35,704 bases of DNA from MA-ANB-1 sp040878225 (GCA_040878225.1 JBBDMR010000022.1:1-35704), one strand, 5' to 3'. Shown: positions 14,562-23,191, counted from the first letter of the stretch. The notes: generated by a model not told the origin, from the sequence alone. A program made the numbers and translations.

Positions 14562-15458
14562 TTAATGGTTTTCCTCGATGAGCCAGGTGAGCAGCCCGCG
14601 GGCGGTGTGCATGCGATTTTCGGCCTGGGCCCAGACCCGACTTTGCGAGCCGTCGAGCACTTCGTCGGTCACCTCATTGCCTCTCTTGGCAGGGAGGCAG
14701 TGGAGGAAGATCGCCTTCTCGCCCGCTGCTGACATGAGATTGGCATCGACCCGGAACTCCTGGAAGGCGTCCATCCGCGCCTCGGTCTCGTCTTCTCTGC
14801 CCATCGAGGCCCAGGTGTCTGTGTAGACGACGTCGGCGTCGGCCACGGCCTCGTAGGGCGAGCGGAAGATCTCGACCTCGCCACCCGAAGCGCTGATTTC
14901 GGCGATGTCGTCAGGGGAGAAGGAGTAACTGGACGGTCCGGCGAGGCGGAATCTCATCCCGGCCAGGCCGGCCGCCTTGGCCAACGAGAGGGCGACGTTG
15001 TTGGCGTCGCCGATGAAGGTGATGGTGCGATCTTCCAGCACCGAGAGCTCCGAGCGCATGGTGAGCAGATCTCCCAGCGCCTGCATCGGGTGCGATTTGT
15101 CGCTGAGAAGGTTCACCACCGGGATCACGTCCAGAGCTGCCATCCGCTCCACCGTGGAATGGGCGAAGACCCTTGCTCCGAGGAGGTCGTGATAGCAAGC
15201 GAAGGTCCGGGTGACATCTTCGACGGTTTCGCGCACGTCGAGGCCGAGCTCATCGGGACGGATATACATGGGATGGCCGCCCAGTTGGACCACCGCCATC
15301 TCCATCGCGTTCCGGGTTCGGGCGGAGGGCTTCTCGAAAAGCAGGGCCATGCCTTTACCGGCAAGGGGAGCCGTTGTGGCCGGTTGCGACGAGAGGTCGA
15401 GTACGTGTTCCAGCTCGTCCTTGCTCAGTTCATCGATGTCCAGGAAATGGCGCATCAT
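14562..15458 (-). CDS. argF: Ornithine carbamoyltransferase
   Basis: The 298-residue protein has the carbamoyl-phosphate site FEKPSARTRNAMEMA, the KSHPMQALGDLLT block (usually HPCQ) and the ornithine-binding LHCLPAKRGNEVTDEV. It makes citrulline from ornithine and carbamoyl phosphate. The frame is open far upstream, but the homology begins at MMRHFLDIDELSKDE. Two ATGs occur, at 15458 and 15455. The AGGAGG lies one base before the first and four before the second, so the second may be the one used. The argD stop overlaps either. Confidence 0.95.
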   Translation of the reverse strand: MMRHFLDIDELSKDELEHVLDLSSQPATTAPLAGKGMALLFEKPSARTRNAMEMAVVQLGGHPMYIRPDELGLDVRETVEDVTRTFACYHDLLGARVFAHSTVERMAALDVIPVVNLLSDKSHPMQALGDLLTMRSELSVLEDRTITFIGDANNVALSLAKAAGLAGMRFRLAGPSSYSFSPDDIAEISASGGEVEIFRSPYEAVADADVVYTDTWASMGREDETEARMDAFQEFRVDANLMSAAGEKAIFLHCLPAKRGNEVTDEVLDGSQSRVWAQAENRMHTARGLLTWLIEENH

Positions 15459-16669
15459 TCCTCCTCGGGTGCGGAGGCGATCGCATCGGAGATGATGTCG
15501 ATTGCCTCGTCTATCTGTTGTTTGGTGACGATGTATGGCGGTGCAAGTCGAAGGGCGGTCGGAGTGACCCCGTTGACAATCAGCCCCCGGTCGAGACATG
15601 CAGTGGCGATGTCCTTGGCAGTACGACCGGCAAGTGCCGCCGGGCTCAATTCGAGTGCAAGGAGCAGTCCCTGGCCCCGGACCTGGCCGACTCCGACGCA
15701 AGCTTCTGCCCGTTTTGCCAGGTAGGCGCCCATCTCCCGGACCAGCGTTGGTGCGTCGATTTCGATGTAGGTGTCGATCGCAGCCCGGGCGGCGGAGAGT
15801 GCAACCGGCTGGCCGGCGAATGTCGACCCGTGGTCTCCAGGCCCGAAGGCAGCAGCGACGGCATCGGTCGCCCAGACGGCCGCCACAGGGAAGCCGTTGC
15901 CGAGTGCCTTGGCCATGGTCACGACGTCGGGTTTGATCCCGGCGTGCTGGAACCCAAACCACTCGCCGGTTCGGCCCATCCCGGTCTGGATCTCGTCGAG
16001 GATGAGCAGCACGCCCTCTTGGTCGCACAGGGACCGCACAGCCTGGAGATAGCCGGCGGCCGCAGGGTTGACACCACCCTCGCCCTGAACCGATTCGAGG
16101 AGGACTGCGGCGACGTCGGCATCCATTGCCGACTCGAGGGCGGCAATGTCGTTGAAGAGAATGTGGCGGAATCCGTCAGGCATTGGAGCGAAGGGAGCGT
16201 GCTTGGCAGGTTGCCCGGTGGCGGCAAGGGTGGCCAGCGTCCTTCCGTGGAAAGAGCCGAGTGCTGAAAGCACCACATACCTTTCCGGGCCCTGATGCTT
16301 CCGGGCGAGCTTGATTGCCGCTTCGTTGGCCTCAGCGCCCGAGTTCTGGAACAGCACCTGTCCCGAACCGCAGTCGACAAGAGAGTTGATCATTTCGGCT
16401 ACGGGAGCCTGATGCTCATTGGCAAACAGATTCGAGGTGTGCACGAGGACTCCGGCCTGCCTGGCGACTGCCCTGGTGATCGTGGGGTGACAGTGGCCGA
16501 GTGCCACCACTGCAAGCCCACCGAGAAAGTCGAGATACTGACGGCCCTCACGGTCCCAGATGTAGGGGCCGAGGCCCTTGACGAAGAGCCGGGGTGGCGA
16601 TCCGTAATTGTCCATCAACGGGCTGTGGCCACCGGTGGTGCCCCATGCGGAAGCCTGGGTGACTGTCAT
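15455..16669 (-). CDS. argD: Acetylornithine aminotransferase
   Basis: The 404-residue class III PLP aminotransferase carries FQNSGAEANEAAIKLAR, the cofactor Asp in ILDEIQTGMGRTG and the Schiff-base Lys in TMAKALGNG. It converts N-acetylglutamate semialdehyde to N-acetylornithine and may also serve lysine synthesis, as in other bacteria. It overlaps argB by four bases (ATGA). Confidence 0.95.
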   Translation of the reverse strand: MTVTQASAWGTTGGHSPLMDNYGSPPRLFVKGLGPYIWDREGRQYLDFLGGLAVVALGHCHPTITRAVARQAGVLVHTSNLFANEHQAPVAEMINSLVDCGSGQVLFQNSGAEANEAAIKLARKHQGPERYVVLSALGSFHGRTLATLAATGQPAKHAPFAPMPDGFRHILFNDIAALESAMDADVAAVLLESVQGEGGVNPAAAGYLQAVRSLCDQEGVLLILDEIQTGMGRTGEWFGFQHAGIKPDVVTMAKALGNGFPVAAVWATDAVAAAFGPGDHGSTFAGQPVALSAARAAIDTYIEIDAPTLVREMGAYLAKRAEACVGVGQVRGQGLLLALELSPAALAGRTAKDIATACLDRGLIVNGVTPTALRLAPPYIVTKQQIDEAIDIISDAIASAPEEE

Positions 16670-17541
16670 TGCGGATCACTCCCGACCATCGTGCCGATTC
16701 CGGCGTCTGTGAGCAGTTCCAGCAGGAGGACATGGGGGATGGTGCCGTCGAGCATATGGGCTGACGCCGTACCGCCCCTCAGGGCATCTATGCATGCCTG
16801 CAATTTGGGGATCATCCCGCTGCTGATCGCCGAGGTCTTCAGCATCTTCTCCACTTCGCTGACCGAAGTCCTCCGAATCAGCGAGTCGGGGTCCGAAGGG
16901 TCTTCGAGCAGACCGGGGACGTCCGTGAGGTAGATGACCTTCTCGGCGTGGAGTGCGGCCGCCAGGGCGCCGGCAACGGTGTCTGCGTTGATGTTGTACG
17001 CCTGGCCGGCCCGGTCGGAGCCGATTGTGGAAATCACGGGGATCATATTCTCGGCGAGGAGCCGCTCGATGATTCCCGGTTGCACTGAGACGATCCGGCC
17101 GACGAGCCCCAGTGACTCATCGTGGGGTTCGGCGGTGATCATTCCGCCGTCCTCACCGGACAGCCCGACTGCATAGGCACCGTGGACGTTGATCGCCCCT
17201 ACGATGTCGCGCCCGATCTTGCCGACGAGGATCATCCGCACGATGTCGAGGGTTTCGGAGTCGGTGACCCGGAGGCCGTCCTGAAAGCGGGTCTCCTTGC
17301 CCAGCTTCTTCAGGTGGTGCCCGATCTGGGGGCCGCCCCCGTGGACCACTACCGGCCTCATCCCGACGGAACGCAGCAAGACGATGTCTTCGGCGAAGGT
17401 GGTGGCCAAGGTCGGGTCAGTCATCGCGCTGCCCCCGTACTTGACCACGATCACCGCGTCCCGGAACCGCTTGATATAAGGGAGCGCCTCGACCAGTGCC
17501 TCGGCGCGCTGCTCGGGTGCGTAAGTCTTGGTGCCAATCAT
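16666..17541 (-). CDS. argB: Acetylglutamate kinase
   Basis: The 291-residue amino acid kinase has the nucleotide loop VVKYGGSAM (33-41), VVHGGGPQI, and a C-terminal GTMVGSD end. It phosphorylates N-acetylglutamate and is the usual point of arginine feedback inhibition. The N-terminal helix (PEQRAEALVEALPYIKRF) resembles the extension that joins dimers into arginine-sensitive hexamers, so feedback control by arginine is likely. It overlaps argJ by four bases. Confidence 0.96.
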   Translation of the reverse strand: MIGTKTYAPEQRAEALVEALPYIKRFRDAVIVVKYGGSAMTDPTLATTFAEDIVLLRSVGMRPVVVHGGGPQIGHHLKKLGKETRFQDGLRVTDSETLDIVRMILVGKIGRDIVGAINVHGAYAVGLSGEDGGMITAEPHDESLGLVGRIVSVQPGIIERLLAENMIPVISTIGSDRAGQAYNINADTVAGALAAALHAEKVIYLTDVPGLLEDPSDPDSLIRRTSVSEVEKMLKTSAISSGMIPKLQACIDALRGGTASAHMLDGTIPHVLLLELLTDAGIGTMVGSDPQ

Positions 17542-18779
17542 GTCCGGTACCCGGCGTTGATCTCGATGTAGCCGTGGGTGAGGTCACATGTCCACACGGT
17601 TGCCTCATGTTCACCGACACCGACGCCTACTGTGATCTCGACTTCGTCGAGGGCGAGGTGTGCGGCGGCGACCTCCTCCCGATATCCGTCGAGGACAGTG
17701 CCCGAAGCTGCCACCTGTTCGGGGCCGATCCAGATTGCGAGCTTGTCCCGGTTTGCAGGCTGGCCGGCTTTGCCCACGGCCATGACCACCCGGCCCCAGT
17801 TGGCATCCCCGGCGGCAAGTGCGGTCTTGACCAGTGGGGAGTTCGCAATCGATCGGCCGATTGCAACCGCAGACTCCTCACTCGCCGCACCGGTGACGTT
17901 GACCGCGACGAACTTGGTGGCCCCTTCGCCGTCGCGGATGATCTGCTGGGCGAGGTCGAGGGTGACGGCTTCGAGAGCGCCCTGGAACGCCTCCAGCCGC
18001 GGGTCCTCCCTGGACATGATGGGCTCTTCAGCGCCTGCCCCGGTGGCGAAGAGGAGCACGGTGTCGTTGGTGGATGTGTCCGAGTCGACAGTGATCCGGT
18101 TGAAACTCTTGTTTACCGACGCCGTCAGCGACTCCTGGAGTATTTCCGGCGCAATAGCGAGGTCGGTGAAGACGAACCCGAGCATGGTCGCCATATCAGG
18201 GGCAATCATCCCGCTGCCCTTGGCGATGCCAACCACCGAAGAACCCGTGCCCGGGATCGGAGCATACGCACCCTTGCTGAAGGTGTCGGTGGTCCGGATG
18301 GCGTCTGCGGCCTGCTCCCAGCCTTCGGATCCGGCGGCGCTGAGCCCGGAGAGCAGTGGCGGGAGTGCAGCGGTCAACCTGTCGTCGGGCATTGGCTCGC
18401 CGATGACGCCCGTGGACGCAACGAGCACCGAGTCGGCGGGCACGCCAAGGCTCGATGCCACTGTGACTGCGGTGAGCTCGGTGGAGACCTCGCCGGCCTT
18501 CCCGGTGAAAGCATTGGCGTTACCCGAGTTGCACACCAGGGCGCGTGCTGTGCCGTCACCACTGTCGATGATCCTGCGACACCATTCGACCGGGGCGGCA
18601 GGGCACAAAGACCGGGTGAAGACCCCGGCGACGCTGGTGCCCGGCGAAAACTTCGCAACGAGGAGGTCGGTCCGCTCCTTCTTCCTGATGCCGGCCGCCG
18701 CCGTGCCCAATTCGACACCGGCGACGAACGGAAGCCGGGGGAAACTGGCCGGGGCGAGAGGGGAGACCGAGTCTGTCAT
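17538..18779 (-). CDS. argJ: Bifunctional ornithine acetyltransferase / N-acetylglutamate synthase ArgJ
   Basis: The 413-residue precursor contains the self-cleavage site GIAKGSGMIAPDMATML. The nucleophile Thr198 becomes the N-terminus of the beta chain. ArgJ recycles the acetyl group from acetylornithine to glutamate. The frame extends upstream to 18905, but the ATG at 18779 overlaps the argC stop as ATGA and matches the family start. Whether it also accepts acetyl-CoA (bifunctional type) cannot be read from the sequence. Confidence 0.95.
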   Translation of the reverse strand: MTDSVSPLAPASFPRLPFVAGVELGTAAAGIRKKERTDLLVAKFSPGTSVAGVFTRSLCPAAPVEWCRRIIDSGDGTARALVCNSGNANAFTGKAGEVSTELTAVTVASSLGVPADSVLVASTGVIGEPMPDDRLTAALPPLLSGLSAAGSEGWEQAADAIRTTDTFSKGAYAPIPGTGSSVVGIAKGSGMIAPDMATMLGFVFTDLAIAPEILQESLTASVNKSFNRITVDSDTSTNDTVLLFATGAGAEEPIMSREDPRLEAFQGALEAVTLDLAQQIIRDGEGATKFVAVNVTGAASEESAVAIGRSIANSPLVKTALAAGDANWGRVVMAVGKAGQPANRDKLAIWIGPEQVAASGTVLDGYREEVAAAHLALDEVEITVGVGVGEHEATVWTCDLTHGYIEINAGYRT

Positions 18780-19810
18780 GGGTACATCCCGGCAATCGGA
18801 AGACCGGTGGTCTCCGCTAGCCCGAGGGCGATGTTGGCGCATTGGATTGCCTGGCCGGCTGCCCCTTTCACCAGATTGTCCAGAGCGGCGATAACCACCA
18901 CCCATCCAGTGCGGGGATCGACTCTGGCCGTCAGATGGGCACTGTTCGAACCGAGGGTCGATTTCGTGGACGGGGAGGTGTGGCTCACCGTGACAAAGGG
19001 CTCAGCGGCGTAGAAGTCGGCGAGGCAGGCGAGAGCGTCGTCGGTCGTGAAGGAGCCCACGGGGCGCGTGTAACAGGTGGCGAGTATCCCCCGGCTCATG
19101 GGAGCGAGGTGGGGGGTGAACAAAAGCTGCACGTCGTGTCCCGAGTGTCGGCCGACGACCATTTCCATTTCCGGGGTGTGCCGGTGATCGAGAAGGCCGT
19201 AGGCGGTGAAGTTCTCGTCGACGGCGGAAAACGTCATCTCGGGCTTCGCGGTGCGGCCGGCCCCGGAGGTCCCGCTGGCGGCATCGACGATGATGCCTTT
19301 CGGTTCGACCAACCCCGCGCCGACCAGAGGGGCGAGCGCCAGGGACGCCGCGGTGACGTAACAGCCTGATACCGCGATCTGGTCAGCGCCGGCGAGCTCG
19401 GACCGGAACAGCTCGGGCAGGCCCGTCACGAATTCCCTCAGCAGCTCCGGCTGTTGGTGGGGTTCGCCGTACCACTGTTCGTAGGTGGCGGCGTCGAAGA
19501 ACCTGAAGTCGGCCGAGAGATCGATGACCCGTTTGGTCGCAGGTCGGAGTTCGGGAAGGATCTGCTGGGATTGGCCGTGAGGGAGTGCGAGGAAGGTGAC
19601 GTCGGTGCCTTCGGCGATATCGGGTGAATACTCGCTGAAGGTGAGACCACCCAGGACTCCCGCAAGGTGCGGATAACGCCCGGCGATCGGGGTGCCTGCC
19701 GACGAGGAACCGGTTGCCACCGACACCTCCAACTCGTCATGAGCGGCGATGAGCCTGAGGATCTCGGCGCCCACGTATCCAGATGCGCCCACGATTGCGA
19801 CCTTGTGCAT
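18776..19810 (-). CDS. argC: N-acetyl-gamma-glutamyl-phosphate reductase
   Basis: The 344-residue protein has an N-terminal NADP-binding turn VAIVGASGYVGAE (4-16) and the catalytic Cys in VSGCYVTAAS. The segment HRHTPEME is also typical of ArgC. It reduces N-acetylglutamyl phosphate to the semialdehyde. It is the first gene of the operon and starts six bases after its -10 box, so the operon mRNA is probably leaderless or nearly so. Confidence 0.96.
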   Translation of the reverse strand: MHKVAIVGASGYVGAEILRLIAAHDELEVSVATGSSSAGTPIAGRYPHLAGVLGGLTFSEYSPDIAEGTDVTFLALPHGQSQQILPELRPATKRVIDLSADFRFFDAATYEQWYGEPHQQPELLREFVTGLPELFRSELAGADQIAVSGCYVTAASLALAPLVGAGLVEPKGIIVDAASGTSGAGRTAKPEMTFSAVDENFTAYGLLDHRHTPEMEMVVGRHSGHDVQLLFTPHLAPMSRGILATCYTRPVGSFTTDDALACLADFYAAEPFVTVSHTSPSTKSTLGSNSAHLTARVDPRTGWVVVIAALDNLVKGAAGQAIQCANIALGLAETTGLPIAGMYP

Positions 19811-19844
19811 CAGAGGACATTAACCCGAATGCATAAGTATGCAA
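19811..19844 (-). promoter_or_regulatory. argC promoter with overlapping ARG-box-like operator
   Basis: On the minus strand TTGCAT (19844-19839), 16 bp and TAATGT (19822-19817) form a promoter whose -10 is six bases from the argC ATG. The perfect inverted repeat TGCATA-CT-TATGCA (19843-19830) covers the -35 and the spacer. It resembles ArgR half-sites (TGCAT-type arms), and argR lies in the operon. A second partial site (tgaata, 19850-19855) lies next to it. Confidence 0.65.
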
Positions 19845-19872
19845 GCTCGTGAATAGCAAGTGGCCCGCTCGG

Positions 19873-21510
19873 TCAGGCGGCGGCCCGGCCCACCTTGAGA
19901 ATCCTCACCGGGGCCGTGGGCAGGGCGAGCGTCCCCTGAGCGGAGATGAGTCTGATGCCCGAGCCCTCCAGCCAGTTCCAGATCAAAGCTGATTCTTCCG
20001 CAGCCTCCACCGAGGGCGCCACCTGCCGGCTTGTCAGCGAAGTGACATCCGGACCGCCCAGAAGGAGACGATTCCCGTCCCTCCAGGTGGCGACCAGGAT
20101 TCCGTGATCGACCAGCACGTGCTCGCCTGCTGCCGATACCGCCTCGAATAGTCCTGCCGACTCCAGGGCGGCCCATTGCTGACGTCGCATGAGAGATCGG
20201 GCCAGGGCGTTGTGCCGGTCCCGGGCCCAGCCCGCTTCCTCAAAGCGTTGCTCCGCGGCATACTGCTCCATCCTCGCCCGGAGCGGCTCGAGGAGGATCT
20301 CGGACTGATGGTTCAGTCCGGCGAGGAGCTCATCGATCACTCGCGAATATGCCCCGGGGTCGAGCCTGCCGTCACAGGGGCACAGGGCCACGCCGAGTTG
20401 GGCAGGGGCGCAGCTTCCACCCCTGCTCGCCGGCCGGCCCCTGCATCTCCGCACCGGGATGGCGTCCCAGATCGCCGCCATCACCAGGTCGGCCGCCTTC
20501 TTGCTTCGGAACGGGCCGAGGTGGGCCAGCGCATCCTCCTTGACCGTCCGCACCACCGACAGTCGGGGAAACTGTTCCCGGGTCACCCGCACGAAATGTG
20601 AAGCCTTGGGTGGGCGACTCCGCCGGTTGTAGCGGGGCCTGTGGGCGTGAATGAGGCGCAGTTCGGTGACTTCGGCCTCGAGGACGGTGGGGCACACTTG
20701 ATGGTCTATGGAAGCCATTTCCCGCATCATGTTGCCGATTGTCTTGCGGGTGTCGCCGTAGAAATACTGCCTGACTCTCTGGCGCAGATTGGTCGCCTTG
20801 CCCACGTAAATGACGGCGCCGTTCCGGTCGCGGAACATATACACACCGGGCGCTGCGGGAAGTTGGTCGGAGAGGCGGATCTTGCTGTAGTACCGGGCGC
20901 CTTTCGCCCTGGGCAGGGCAAGGAGATCGTCGATGTTGGTGACGCCCAGCGACCCGGCGCGCTCGAGCAGGCCGTGCAGCACGTGTGCGGTAGCTTTGGC
21001 ATCCTCGAGCGCGCGGTGGTTGGGGACCACCGGGCTTCTGAAGAAGGCTGCGAGGCTGGCGAGTCTCAGGTTCCTGACCTCACCCCGGATCAACCGCCTG
21101 CCCAGGGCGGCGGTATCGACCCGGGGATTGTCGAGAGGGGCGTAACCGAGACGGTCAGTTGCGGCATTGAGGAACGACATATCGAAGCGGACGTTGTGCC
21201 CGACGATGATGGCGTCACCGATGAATTCGAGGAAGGAGGGGAGCACGGTCTCGATCTTCGGGGCGTCGTAGACCATGGCATGGGTGATCCCTGTGAGCAT
21301 TGTAATCGAAGCGGGAATCGGCGCACCGGGATCGACCAGTGTTTGAAATGACCCGACCTCCTCACCATGGCAGTACTTGACCGCGCCGATCTCGGTGATC
21401 TCACAGCTTACGGGCGACCCGCCGGTGGTCTCGAGGTCGAGGACGCAGAAGGTGACATCGAAGAGCGGGGTCGACAGGTCGTCGAAACTGGGCTGAATGG
21501 GAAGTGCCAC
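19873..21510 (-). CDS. DEDD exonuclease (DnaQ-like) fused to a GIY-YIG (UvrC-N/Cho-like) nuclease
   Basis: The 545-residue protein joins two nucleases. Residues 20-185 are a DEDDh 3'-5' exonuclease: LDLETTG (25-31), GHNVRFDMSFL with Asp110, and NHRALEDAKAT with His165 and Asp170. Residues 218-300 are a GIY-YIG endonuclease as in UvrC and Cho: PGVYMF (221-226), IYVGKATNLRQRV (234-246). A segment like a UvrB-binding UVR helix pair (ARMEQYAAEQRFEEAGWARD) lies near 385-405. The UvrC C-terminal RNase H-like domain is absent. This fusion is known in actinobacteria and is thought to act in nucleotide excision repair. The start is GTG, nine bases after TAAGGT, with a LexA box directly upstream. Confidence 0.88.
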   Translation of the reverse strand: MALPIQPSFDDLSTPLFDVTFCVLDLETTGGSPVSCEITEIGAVKYCHGEEVGSFQTLVDPGAPIPASITMLTGITHAMVYDAPKIETVLPSFLEFIGDAIIVGHNVRFDMSFLNAATDRLGYAPLDNPRVDTAALGRRLIRGEVRNLRLASLAAFFRSPVVPNHRALEDAKATAHVLHGLLERAGSLGVTNIDDLLALPRAKGARYYSKIRLSDQLPAAPGVYMFRDRNGAVIYVGKATNLRQRVRQYFYGDTRKTIGNMMREMASIDHQVCPTVLEAEVTELRLIHAHRPRYNRRSRPPKASHFVRVTREQFPRLSVVRTVKEDALAHLGPFRSKKAADLVMAAIWDAIPVRRCRGRPASRGGSCAPAQLGVALCPCDGRLDPGAYSRVIDELLAGLNHQSEILLEPLRARMEQYAAEQRFEEAGWARDRHNALARSLMRRQQWAALESAGLFEAVSAAGEHVLVDHGILVATWRDGNRLLLGGPDVTSLTSRQVAPSVEAAEESALIWNWLEGSGIRLISAQGTLALPTAPVRILKVGRAAA

Positions 21511-21519
21511 GCCCGGATT

Positions 21520-21525
21520 ACCTTA
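21520..21525 (-). promoter_or_regulatory. -10 box of the exonuclease/GIY-YIG gene
   Basis: TAAGGT (21525-21520) lies nine bases before the GTG start at 21510 and directly abuts the LexA palindrome. Confidence 0.45.
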
Positions 21526-21541
21526 TCGAACATATGTTCGA
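21526..21541. promoter_or_regulatory. LexA-binding SOS box
   Basis: TCGAACATATGTTCGA is a perfect 16-bp palindrome and matches the Gram-positive/actinobacterial LexA consensus CGAAC-N4-GTTCG. It lies between two divergent genes. It covers the region just upstream of the -10 of the nuclease gene and the expected -35 position of the DUF2007 gene, so LexA could repress both. Confidence 0.88.
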
Positions 21542-21553
21542 TTCCGCAAGTAT

Positions 21554-21567
21554 TAGAGTCTGGCTTC
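21554..21567 (+). promoter_or_regulatory. -10 box for a probable leaderless start
   Basis: TAGAGT (21554-21559) is followed by eight bases and the ATG at 21568; no Shine-Dalgarno sequence is present. Confidence 0.45.
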
Positions 21568-21801
21568 ATGGAACTGGTGCAGATCGGGAAGTACAGCTCG
21601 TCGGCGGAGGCCAATCTGATCAAAGCCAAGCTGGCTGCAAGCGGTGTCGATTCGATGATCCAGGCTGACTCTGCATCGGGAGCGGTGCCCCAACTCGAGG
21701 CGTATTCCGGGGTCAAGGTGCTGGTCCGGTCCGAAGACACCGAACTGGCGCTCGAGATCCTGGAGCGAATGCTCCCTGCGGGCTCCGACGACAGCGGGTA
21801 G
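21568..21801 (+). CDS. DUF2007-type small protein (putative signal-transducing protein)
   Basis: The 77-residue protein has the DUF2007 pattern: a first strand ELVQIGKYSSSAEANLIKAKLAASGVDSMI, then GVKVLVRSEDTELALEILERM. The fold is a small ferredoxin-like alpha/beta domain related to PII-like regulators; its biochemical role is not established. The open frame starts further upstream, but the ATG at 21568 fits both the family start and the -10 box. It lies across a LexA box from a DNA-repair nuclease gene and three bases before an RNA methyltransferase gene, so the two plus-strand genes may be co-transcribed and perhaps damage-responsive. Confidence 0.75.
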   Translation: MELVQIGKYSSSAEANLIKAKLAASGVDSMIQADSASGAVPQLEAYSGVKVLVRSEDTELALEILERMLPAGSDDSG

Positions 21802-21804
21802 GGC

Positions 21805-22584
21805 TTGGCCGTTTACGACATTTCCTCACCGGCCAATGAACAGGTCAAGCGTCTGGTCCGTCTCCAACAGAGGCGCCATCGCGACGAGGAGAGGCTGTTT
21901 GTGGTCGAAGAGCCCCGGATCGTCGAGCGAGCGCTCGAACATGGCCATGTTCCGATCGAGAGTTATGTCTGCCCCGACTACACCACGCCGAGCTTCGACC
22001 TTACGCATGTGACCATGAGCCGTGAAGCAATCGACCGGGCGTCGTATCGGCGCTCGTCGACCGGGATCATCGCCTTGTTTCCCTATTGGGACACGAGCCT
22101 GGACGCGGTGAGCCTGTCCCCGGATCCTTTGCTGCTGGTGGCGGAGGGGCTGGAGAAGCCGGGAAATCTCGGGGCCCTGCTCAGGATCGCCGATGGTGCC
22201 GGTGCCGACGGGGTCATCCTGGTCGAGCCCGCAGCCGACCCGTTCAACCCGAATACGGTCAGGTCGTCGACCGGGACCCTTTTCACCGTCCCCGTCGCCA
22301 CCGCTGATCGGGCCGACGTTGTCGGGTGGCTGCGCGACCACGACATCTCGTCAGTGGCCACATCTCCCGTGGCGGCGTCGGCGTATTGGGATGCGGCGCT
22401 GGCCGGGCCGGTTGCGATCTGGGTCGGGTCGGAGGCGATGGGGCTATCGCATGAGGCACTTGCCAATGCCGATGAGAGCGTGTCGATACCGATGTACGGC
22501 GGGGCCGACTCGCTGAACACTGCCGTTTCAGCAGCCCTGGTCATCTACGAGGCGGTTCGCCAGCGGCGTCATGGAGCGGTGTAA
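21805..22584 (+). CDS. SpoU/TrmH-family RNA 2'-O-methyltransferase
   Basis: The 259-residue protein has an N-terminal substrate-binding domain (EQVKRLVRLQQRRHRDEERLFVVEEPRIV). A SPOUT trefoil-knot domain follows with all three motifs: GLEKPGNLGALLR (near 113), VGSEAMGLS (near 211) and IPMYGGADSLNTAVSAAL (near 232). Members methylate ribose 2'-OH in rRNA or tRNA using SAM; the specific target is not evident. The start is TTG at 21805, three bases after the DUF2007 stop. Its 3' end overlaps the convergent nitroreductase gene by 16 bp. Confidence 0.88.
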   Translation: MAVYDISSPANEQVKRLVRLQQRRHRDEERLFVVEEPRIVERALEHGHVPIESYVCPDYTTPSFDLTHVTMSREAIDRASYRRSSTGIIALFPYWDTSLDAVSLSPDPLLLVAEGLEKPGNLGALLRIADGAGADGVILVEPAADPFNPNTVRSSTGTLFTVPVATADRADVVGWLRDHDISSVATSPVAASAYWDAALAGPVAIWVGSEAMGLSHEALANADESVSIPMYGGADSLNTAVSAALVIYEAVRQRRHGAV

Positions 22585-23168
22585 GTCTCGAAGTGGAGGG
22601 TCTTCTCGAGCGGGCGCTGGCCCCGGTCGAGGCTCTTTGACCTCCGATCCGGTGCGGGATGGCCCACGGTGATCACCCCGAGCGGTGAGAATTCGCCAGG
22701 GATCTCGAGCAGTTTCCTCAAGTCCGGAATCGAGTGGACGCCGAGGAATCCCGCAGCGAGACCTTCGTCGACCGCGGCAAGCAGCACTGCCATCATCGCC
22801 GCCCCGGCGTCGACCCACCAGTAGGGGACCGGCCACGGGATCTCCTCGCCCCGGTCGTCGATCTTGTCCGGCTCCCGGTATCGGTCGTGGTAGATCTGCT
22901 CCGATATCGAAATCACGATGTGGGCGGGTGCCCGGGAAATCCATGGGTCGAACCCGGCTGCAACGTAGGCGGCTTCGTCGGCCAGGTTGGCGATTTCCTG
23001 GCGTCGCCGCTCGTCGGTGACCACCACGACTGAAACACCCTGGGAGTTCCCTGCCGAGGGGCCGCGGAGGGCAGAGGCCGCCACGCGGGACAGTGTTCCA
23101 GCGTCGATCGGGTCGTTCCTGTAGTTGCGCACCATGCGCCGTCGTTCCAGCACTTCTCTGAATTCCAT
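22569..23168 (-). CDS. Nitroreductase-family flavoprotein
   Basis: The 199-residue protein has the FMN-binding pattern of the nitroreductase fold. An N-terminal basic segment (ERRRMVRNYRNDPI) is followed by LRGPSAGNSQGVSVVVVTD, a central dimer helix (VDAGAAMMAVLLAAVDEGL) and a C-terminal PLGVITVGHPAPD. Substrates in this family range from nitroaromatics to quinones and flavins, so no specific reaction is assigned. A possible -10 (CACAAT, 23180-23175) lies six bases before the ATG. The gene is divergent from the universal-stress/CBS gene. Confidence 0.85.
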   Translation of the reverse strand: MEFREVLERRRMVRNYRNDPIDAGTLSRVAASALRGPSAGNSQGVSVVVVTDERRRQEIANLADEAAYVAAGFDPWISRAPAHIVISISEQIYHDRYREPDKIDDRGEEIPWPVPYWWVDAGAAMMAVLLAAVDEGLAAGFLGVHSIPDLRKLLEIPGEFSPLGVITVGHPAPDRRSKSLDRGQRPLEKTLHFETYTAP

Positions 23169-23191
23169 AGAGACATTGTGTCATACCGCTC

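Noticed and set aside
17496..19013. 505-codon plus-strand open frame.
   Set aside because: It is antisense to argB, argJ and argC with no recognisable domain.
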